From contig JAVTVX010000017.1 of NCBI GenBank assembly GCA_033439265.1, positions 3,691,001 to 3,755,000 on the forward strand: a stretch of DNA of 64,000 bases. Reading direction: 5' to 3'. A model generated the notes under the pieces. That model did no database searches, was not told the DNA's origin, and was given only the letters and a program-made list of their open reading frames with translations. The position numbers and the translations under genes were made by a program. Shown one piece after another: positions 56,953 through 64,000 of the stretch. This stretch comes from Dillenia suffruticosa. Lineage: Eukaryota; Streptophyta; Magnoliopsida; Dilleniales; Dilleniaceae. How positions within the stretch are numbered: position 1 is the stretch's first letter; each line of letters begins with the position of its first letter.

Positions 56953-58838
56953 ATGGTAGGATGGATTAAGATTTTGGTGGTGGTGGTGGCAATTGCAAGT
57001 CCTATAATTCTTCTTATTTATTGTATCTGCAGATGTTATCTCTCCAAACAACGTGTGAATTTTAGTTCTCCATCAACAACCCATGTTAGGACTGATCATG
57101 GGTTGCAATCTAGGATTGCCAAGCTTCATGCGGCAGAGAATTTGAACATTGAAAGTGAATTAGACAGCAAAAAGGGAGCAAGTTACTACGTTTTCCGAAG
57201 TGGGTTTTCGACGAAACCTATGTTTAATTGGGCCGATCATCCTGCACTTATAACTGATGCTGTTGAGAATGGATGGTCAAGATTTGGTTTTGCAGGATAC
57301 ATGTCATCTCCATCCACACGATCAACGATCAAAGGGTTATGTGCTGCGGGTGATAATGGAAGGCAAAGAGGAGTGGAGATTAGTTGGGAAGTAACTCAAG
57401 GATCGGTGGATTTTATGCAGAAGATTAGACTAAATTCAGGGTTGAAGAAGATGTTTGTAAATTGTAACAATCCTAACTCCATGTCTGCTTTAGCTGTAAT
57501 CAAGACCGCTTTGCCTTTGCCAGGTCCTCCTTTGGGAAACTCTCCTTTCCCACAAGAGGCTTATTTTGAAATCACAATTTTGTCATCGCAAGAAGATCAT
57601 GATGTTGATAAAGGGAAGATCAGAGGGAATAAGAATGAAGGAGAGAAGACCAAGCTCATACAAGATAAGTCAAATTCGAAAGTGAATTCAGAATCTCTTG
57701 TTCATATTACTAATGTTCATGGTATTGGTAGCAAAAGGCTTGAGGATTCAATGCTTGTTAAAGAAGAAAAGAAAGATGAATCCGTGATGGTATCTTTTGG
57801 ACTGACTGTTGGAGGCCCTCTTCCTTTGAAACTTCCCGGTGGCTATCCAGGGTCAATTGGATTCCACTCTACTGGTTCTGTTTATCTTGATGGTATGTTT
57901 TCTCTTACCTTTTGCACCTTTTCTTTTTTTTCCCCTTAAAAAGAAAAAGGAAATTTGTAATCCTAGGCTGTATAATGTTTATTCTGTCCGGCTGGGATAG
58001 AAATGGGAAGGTGAGAACCTGCAAAAGATGACCCTTTTGAATAGGTGGGATTAGTTATATATCCATTTCAAAAGTGATAGGTCATATATTGAATTTATGA
58101 TCATACTCGATAATTGGTGAAGACCTAGGCTGTATGATGTTTATTATGTTCGGCTGAGATTGAAATGGGAAGGTGGGGAACCTGCAAAGGATGACCCCTT
58201 TGAATTGATGGGATTAGTTAGCTATACATTTCAAAAGTGATAGGTCATATATTGAATTTAAGATCTTGCTCAATAATTGGTGAAGACCCACCATATGAAA
58301 TCAATTTAAGACTTGGTTAATGGTTTGATTTCCTCCCTTTCTAGGAATTAGACTTGTGTGTGAAAGCGATAAAGCAGAATGGGGAAGAACAGACCAGGTC
58401 ATTGGTTGCGGGTATGATCCTAGTCAGAAGAAGGTTTTTGTCACAGTAGACTCAGAACTAGTACATGTCATCCATTGCAAAGCCGAGGAATTTAGTACTC
58501 CGCTGTACCCTACTCTTGCGGCCAACGCAGACATTACAGTCCTAGTTAATTTTGGACAAAGTTCATTCAAGTATGCACCGGCAAATGCTCATCGGACTTC
58601 TAATCCATGCTTCATTGGCCCTCTTGTAAAGTCATCTACCCTAGGCTATGAAGACAGCAAAGAGCTTTTCTCAATGGGAAGAATAGACTCTCAATGGCTG
58701 AACAGGCCATCAGCAGCAGAGAACGCCCTGAATAATTCCAGTATTAATAGAACTCCAGAATATGATGTGGAGTCTGAAGGTGATTTGTTTGAAATAGTAT
58801 TGGATCGCTGCAGTAGATCTCCAAGCACTGCATTGTAG
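56953..58838 (+). CDS. membrane-anchored SPRY-domain protein
   Basis: Exons 56953-57892 and 58345-58838 join in phase (GT-AG) to give 477 residues. Residues about 7-28 are a strongly hydrophobic segment (ILVVVVAIASPIILLIYCIC) near the N-terminus, a signal anchor. After about 160 residues, an SPRY (B30.2-like) fold begins PLPGPPLGNSPFPQEAYFEI and is interrupted by some 65 charged Lys/Glu/Asp-rich residues. It resumes with VSFGLTVGGPLPLKLPGGYP, GSIGFHSTGSVYLDG, IGCGYDPSQKKVFVTVDSEL and VNFGQSSFKY. Similar single-pass plant proteins are annotated only as SPRY-domain proteins. SPRY usually mediates protein-protein contacts; the partner and membrane are unknown. The intron holds a 162-bp tandem duplication. 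Confidence 0.88.
57962..58288. repeat. 162-bp tandem duplication inside the SPRY intron
   Basis: Units 57962-58123 and 58124-58288 both run from CCTAGGCTGTAT to AATTGGTGAAGACC. They differ by scattered substitutions and small indels. The duplication makes up most of the 452-bp intron. Confidence 0.9.
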
Positions 58839-59953
58839 ATAGCGGCATATTTAGTATTAATTCAATACAAAATAGTCACATTTTTGGCAGCCGAATGGTG
58901 CCCCCCCAGTTACACGGTTTATGTAAATTACCTACTGCTTCAAGATTTTCTTGAAGAGTTCAATTTCCTCTACCTCATTATGGAAGGAATATAGTGCAGG
59001 TATGCCTTCTCTCACTAACCTTTTTCTTTTTCATTTTTAATTTTTTTTTTCTGTTGTTGGAGCAATGTTAATAACTTGTATTGTTATGTATGATCTAATA
59101 TTTTTCTTCACAATGTAAAGGTTCCATCATCTTTTTTTTATTTTGTCAATTTAAGGGATTAAGAAGCGGGTTAGTCCTAATCAGAATTGAGGTCATAGAG
59201 GATGTCAGCAAGCATTAATGTTTAATTTATAGTACCGTAATAGATTATGGTTCGATAATTGATAGTTGAAAGGCACTATTGAACTGCCGGTTTAGTCTCA
59301 AATTTTGTACGCATTTGTCCGCTGTTATGTGCACATCAATTTTGCTCTGCCGGACTGCACCTACTAGTAATATAGATTCTCTCTCTCTCCCCCCCCCCAA
59401 ACCATCGGGTGCACGCGTGTCAGTTGTGTGGGGGAGAAAGGTATTAGTTGGGTATTGAAGAAAAGATTCATGAGGCAGGCACACGTTGATATCTTTTGTC
59501 GGTTGAGAGTTTTTTTTTTTCACCTTTTAATATTTAAATTTTACTTTACTAATTCAATCGAGACATCACGACAACATTAAAGAATTAATTATTTCAAATC
59601 TTATTTTTTGATTCTCATAACTTGAATTTAAAATCTATAATTAAAAAAATATAATATTTTATTGTTATAACAACAGGTGTTTGGTTGTTGGCTGTGTATC
59701 TTGATTATCTCATAAAAATGGGGCAAATACCATCTCGGAGGTGTGTGCTATTTTTGAAAACAAAAATCGATAGAAAATGATTTGAACCAACACGTTATTT
59801 TTTATAATTTAATTCAATGGGGTAATTTTTTTATTTTTATATTTTAACACAGCAAAAATTCAAGTGAAATAGAAGGGGAAAAAAAAGAGCAAATTTAGAA
59901 GAATAATTCTAAGTACAAACTCAGAGTTGGACACAGCCATGGTGGTGGTGATG

Positions 59954-59987
<34 letters not shown>

Positions 59988-61113
59988 GGGTGGTTTGGGG
60001 AATTCGATGTTCATTTCATTTAGTTTAATCATTCTTTGCCTTCATGGTGGTGGTGGTGGTGTAATTCTCGGGTCTGCGTGAATGAATTGGTCAGACAAAC
60101 GTCATTATTGAAAAAAAAAGCCTCCCACCCAGGGAACCCATAAAAAAAAAGAATTAGGATTCATCAGACATTTTTCAAAATGGGAAATGGACAATTCGTC
60201 TCAAATCATTTGACGAAAGATTAAAATTTAGTTTTAGTTTTAGTTTTTACTCTTAATAATAATTTTATTTTTTACATCAATATTAATTTTTAGTTTTAAA
60301 ATATTACTTATAATATTTTACATTTTCTAAAAAATTATATTTACCTTAATTAAAAATAAAATGAATGAATTAAATAAAAATAAATTGAGATTTTTCTAGC
60401 ATATGCCGTAGGCACAGCGAATGCCATTAAAGGGACATCACTGTCGCGTCTGATAGATAAATACCATAGCCGTACCCGTAACGGTATTTAATTGCACGGA
60501 AGAAAAGTCCTTTTCCCCACTCTACCCTCCCCCGTGCTATTAAACTCAAATTATTATATTTGTATTTTAATGTCCAAACTCATGTATCCATTTGATTTAA
60601 ATTATCTCATTATTTATTGAAAATGCCAATCAAAAAACGCATACTCAGGTGAAGGAAGGAGGCGAGTGTGTGTGTGTGTGTATTAAAAATTGTAATGTTA
60701 AATGTTGTAATTACTAAAAATTATAATTTCCCATTTAGTTCAAATTTTATATTATTTTTTTTTATCTTATATAAGCTTTTAGATTTGCCTCTTTGAATAC
60801 CATACTTTAATACCGTGCTAAATCTATTATTTTAGTCATTACCTTAATGTTTCCGATCTTGATCCAATCGGCTTCGTGACCCAATCGAATGAAGTCCAAC
60901 GCAAAATTGGTGGTGCGTGACGACATTGACAATTGGAAGAGGGTCATAGCTTCACAATTCACATTTGTTACAACCCACATTAAATAACGCACATCCAACC
61001 CACTCATATAATCATCTCTTCAGTTTCAATTTATGTAAATCAATACAAAATTCTCGTCCTCTCATATGAAACAAATCCATGCTACTCACTCTTTCTTCCT
61101 CCCCCCACCCACT

Positions 61114-61118
<5 letters not shown>
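58839..61118. other. intergenic stretch
   Basis: No gene recognised. Contains the SPRY 3' UTR, a GA microsatellite at about 59957-59984 and a short GT run at about 60668-60682. Confidence 0.5.

Positions 61119-61147
<29 letters not shown>
61119..61147. repeat. (CT)n microsatellite in the UGT leader region
   Basis: CT repeat about 35 bp upstream of the ATG of the UGT pseudogene, probably in its former 5' UTR. Confidence 0.85.
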
Positions 61148-61150
<3 letters not shown>

Positions 61151-61958
61151 CACACCTTCTAAGCTCGTAGGCAGTGCAAACATGGACCTTGAAAATTCCA
61201 AATCCAATTCTAATGACTTGAATGTGTGTTTCTTTCACTATTTTGCTCCGGGTCACATAAGACCTCTCATAGACATAGCCTTATCATTAGCGTTAAACAA
61301 CGTAAACGTGACCATTGTCACCACTCTTTATAATGCTCAACCCATCAACAAAGCCATCCATGATACGGGTCACAAAATCAATTTCCATGTACTTCAATTT
61401 CCGTCCGCCGAAGTTGGTTTGCCGGAGGCATTGAAACCTTTGGCCCGGCAACTTACTTTGGACATTGCTGGCAAAATATTTAAGGCTTTCATGTTGCTCC
61501 GACAGCCCATGGAACAATTTGTTCGTGAGACCCGCCCGACTGTACTGTCGCCCATATGCACTTCTTTGGGGCCTCTGATTTGGCTCATGAATTGGGCATC
61601 CCGAGGCTTGTATTTCATACTAGAAGCTTCTTCGCTCTGTGTGCTGCGGAGAGTATTTCCTTGTATAAGCCTCATGAGACGGTGCAATCGGATGAGGACC
61701 CGTTTGGATTCAGGGTCTACCGGGTCGGATCTGGATGAAGAGGACTGAGATTCCGGATTGGGTCAGGATCCCAAATGGGTACACCGAGTTTATGAAGAAG
61801 ATCGCCTACTCGGATCAGAATTGCTGCGGTGTGATTGCAGACAGCTTCTATGAATTGGAAAATGATTATCCTGATCATTGCAGAAATATTTTGGGCCGAA
61901 GATTTTGGGCAGTGGCCCATCTTCGTTTTTTTTTTTTTTGGTTTGACCCGGTTTCTAT

Positions 61959-62173
61959 TTTTTTTTTTTTTTTGGTATAAGGAACACCTCTCGATATCTG
62001 GGGTTTCACTCTAATTAATCCGGACCGACTGTTGCAGTGACTCTTTTCCGTGCGGGTCTCCCAACGGAGAATACTCTATACACATGAGAGCTCAATGCTC
62101 CCGACGGAAGTCGAATCTCAGTTCTACTTAAGGATTCTCAACTTCATATCCAATTAAACTAACGCACGTTGTT
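61959..62173 (-). mobile_element. tRNA-derived SINE (family A) inserted in the UGT pseudogene
   Basis: A perfect 11-bp duplication, CCGGTTTCTAT (61948-61958 and 62174-62184). The minus strand reads tRNA-like head, GAGATTCGACTTC box B, CCGTTGGGAGACCC, GGTCGGTCCGGATTAATTAG, then CTTATACC plus an A-tail of about 16. Same family as 30985-31214. Confidence 0.93.
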
Positions 62174-62353
62174 CCGGTTTCTATCATCAACAAAAGCAAT
62201 ACTCGACTGAATGCCGAAGGGCACGAAGATACTTGTCTGTCTTGGCTCGGCTCAAAGAAGCCCAAGTCCGTGATTTACTTGAGCTTCGGAAGCCTGTCAT
62301 CTTTCGACTCTGTCCAGCTCATAGAAATTGCTTGGCGCTTGACTCACCAGTTC

Positions 62354-62378
62354 TTTTTTTTTTTTTTTGGTTGATCCC
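62354..62378 (-). mobile_element. tail-only retroposon insertion in the UGT pseudogene
   Basis: A run of 15 T followed by GGTTGATCCC interrupts the reading LTHQFIWVVKNA. Flanked by CACCAGTTC (62345-62353)/CACCGGTTC (62379-62387). Read on the minus strand it is GGGATCAACC plus poly(A). Confidence 0.72.
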
Positions 62379-62856
62379 CACCGGTTCATTTGGGTGGTGA
62401 AGAATGCCCAAAATGGGTGTTGGTAGACGATTTTGAAGACAAGATGATGAAATCCAAAAAGGGCCTAATTATAAAAGGTTGGGCCCACAAGCGATGATTC
62501 AGAATCACCAATCAGTTGGGCTTTTTGTGACCCACTGCGGTTGGAACTCGGTATTGGAGAGCGTGACAGCTGGGGTACCGATGGTGACATGGCCGATATC
62601 AGCGGAGCAATTTTATAATGACAAATTGGTAACTCAAGTTCTTAAAATTGGAGTCGGCGTTGGAGTAGAGAAATGGACTCGGTGGATTGGAGAGTGTGGT
62701 TACCTCGTGAGGAGGGAGTAGATGGAGGAGGTGGTAAGAGAGATGATGGATGCAGGGGGAGAATCTGCAAAGAGGATGAGAGAACGAGCGGTGGAGCTCC
62801 AAGAAGCGGCGAAGAGAGCGGTGGATGTTGGTGGCCCCTCTTACAATGAGTTTTAG

Positions 62857-63666
62857 GGTTTAATAGCAGAGCGTCAACTGTTGAAATCTTGTCACAAATA
62901 AAGCTTAGCTTAAATCAATGACTTATAATTCAAGTCGGCTCCTTTCCTTTGTAAAAGACAGGAATTCAATTCTTCCGGTATACCAAAAAAAAAAAAAAAA
63001 ATCCCTCAAACCGAAAGATTTAGATGACTACTTTCTTTGTCCGTTTTTCGAGGTTCCTCGCTTCATTGACGTTGAAAGTGTTACATGGTGAACCCTTTAA
63101 GTGCATATTGCATCATCACTTTAACAAAAAGTGAAATCATAATGATCAAACCCTTGTTTATTTCAGAAAGAAAAATATTCTCGCAAACTACGAAAATGGG
63201 TTTCCTAAAAATAAAAAATAATAAATTGCGGGAGAAGAAAGTTTGTGAAATGGCAGGCCTCGCTTCTCCATGCAAACATATTAGAATTCATAATTGGGAA
63301 GAAAGAAAAAGAATGAGGCTAGCTAACTCAGGCTTCGATTAGGTCCAAGTTTGGAATCTTACTCGAGGGAGCTTTTGAGTTGAGACAAGGCAATGGACTG
63401 TCGAAGGCCATTCAAAGTTTAAAAATAGGTTTAATTTTGAGAAAATTATATGCAAAGTTCATCAAAATTCACATAAGTTTTAAATTTAATTTCACACTTA
63501 ATTTTTAAACTTAAATATTTGCAGCGATTGAGCCCTTTGGCTGACAGATGTTAGTGACGTGGCCTTGCTAAGGTTGCGGTATGCCTGCTTGGGTGGTGAT
63601 GACATGGATCTCATGTGCTGATGTGTCACTTGACAACTCAGAATATAAGCGCACGAGTGTCTGAGG
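62857..63666. other. spacer between the two UGT relics
   Basis: No intact gene seen. A SINE-like tail occurs at about 62900-63000: box-B-like GGAATTCAATTC, then TATACC and an A-run of about 18. No target-site duplication found. Confidence 0.45.
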
Positions 63667-64000
63667 TGGCTTGATTCAAAGAAACCCAGTTCGGTTCTTT
63701 AACTGTGTTTCAGAAGCTTGGCTAGGTTCAGCAGAACACGGCCGACGAAACTTAGTGAACTCGAAGATTTGGTCGCTCCTTTATATGGGTGGTCAGGATA
63801 GTACTCAGGACCAGCAATGAGTAGGTCGAGGCTGAGCAAGAGTGATGGTTGCCTGAAGGGTTTGAAGAGAGAAAAAGCAACAGTGGAAGGCTATTAGTGA
63901 TTTAACGTTAGGCTCCACAATCTCTAATTTTGGAGCACAAAGCCAACAGTGGCCTCTTGACTCACTATGGTTGGAACTCCATTCTGGACCGCGAGTACTA
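63667..64000 (+). pseudogene. second UGT73-like pseudogene, fragment running off the window
   Basis: Similarity to the C-terminal domain of UGT73-type enzymes starts at WLDSKKPSSVL (63667). It continues in several frames through FGSL, SFIWVV (about 63779), WLPEGFEER (about 63850) and LTHYGWNSILD (about 63955-63990), the start of the PSPG box, with Y for the usual C in HCGWNS. Several in-frame stops (for example just after SSVL) and frame changes show it is dead. No N-terminal half is visible upstream, so it is a partial copy in tandem with 61182-62856; the end lies beyond the window. Confidence 0.85.

Larger units (their letters stand above)
61182..62856 (+). pseudogene. UDP-glycosyltransferase pseudogene (UGT73-like)
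   Basis: The sequence covers a whole UGT from ATG to a final stop but is broken many times. The N-terminal domain starts with HYFAPGHIRPLIDIA and VTIVTTLYNA. Frame changes occur near 61540 (before MHFFGASDLAHELGIPRLVF) and near 61705 (before LPGRIWMKRTEIPDWVR). A SINE is inserted at 61959-62173, a tail-only insert at 62354-62378 and probably another near 61917-61946. Frames change again near 62415 and 62485. The sugar-donor PSPG box is well preserved ([20 protein letters not shown] ... AEQFYNDKL), followed by [11 protein letters not shown] as in UGT73 enzymes. An in-frame stop at about 62719-62721 precedes the C-terminal helix. Functional UGT73 members glucosylate phenolics and other small molecules in the cytosol. 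This copy cannot make a full protein. Confidence 0.93.

Noticed and set aside
1-64000. CRISPR arrays, bacterial operons, rRNA genes, organelle insertions
   Set aside because: None seen. The direct repeats here are tandem duplications or target-site duplications, and no rRNA or plastid gene sequence was recognised.

Overview
The window is nuclear DNA of a flowering plant, most likely a woody eudicot. The genes have plant intron/exon structures (a nine-exon poly(A)-binding protein, a three-exon WOX4). They belong to plant-specific families: NAC, AP2/ERF, WOX, BAHD acyltransferases and UGT73-type glycosyltransferases. Intergenic DNA is AT-rich and full of small transposons. I cannot name the species.

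Layout. 1-1.4 kb: a NAC-domain gene on the minus strand, probably only its 5' part. 1.7-3.7 kb: a SINE, a fold-back element built of nested palindromes, and a hAT-type MITE. 5.3-6.7 kb: a BAHD acyltransferase (minus). 7.3-16 kb: no recognisable gene, but base composition suggests a minus-strand transcription unit, and it holds two diverged copies of a 2.1-kb block. 17.5-20.5 kb: a decayed Ty3/gypsy element split by a 1,563-bp non-autonomous CACTA transposon. 20.5-21.9 kb: a second BAHD gene in the same clade and orientation. 24-29.6 kb: a complete cytoplasmic PABP gene (minus). 31-32 kb: a SINE and a second copy of the hAT MITE that also sits in a PABP intron. 32.9-33.8 kb: a complete WOX4 gene (minus). 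36.1-37.2 kb: a second CACTA element. 37-48 kb: gene-poor, with SINEs, very short retroposed tails and one unidentified possible two-exon gene. 48 kb: an intronless DREB-type ERF with an EAR repression motif. 51.5-53 kb: a probably organellar NYN-domain/C2H2 protein. 57-58.8 kb: a membrane-anchored SPRY-domain protein. 61.2-64 kb: two UGT73-like pseudogenes in tandem, the first carrying a SINE and one or two tail-only insertions.

The genes do not form a pathway. WOX4 (cambium/procambium), the NAC and ERF factors, PABP, the two BAHD enzymes and the UGT relics are independent loci. The most unusual content is in the mobile DNA. Many insertions can be delimited exactly by target-site duplications. 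They include several insertions of only about 17-35 bp that contain little more than a retroposon's A-rich tail, and two CACTA elements that share a tRNA-promoter-like module and a variable internal tandem repeat.
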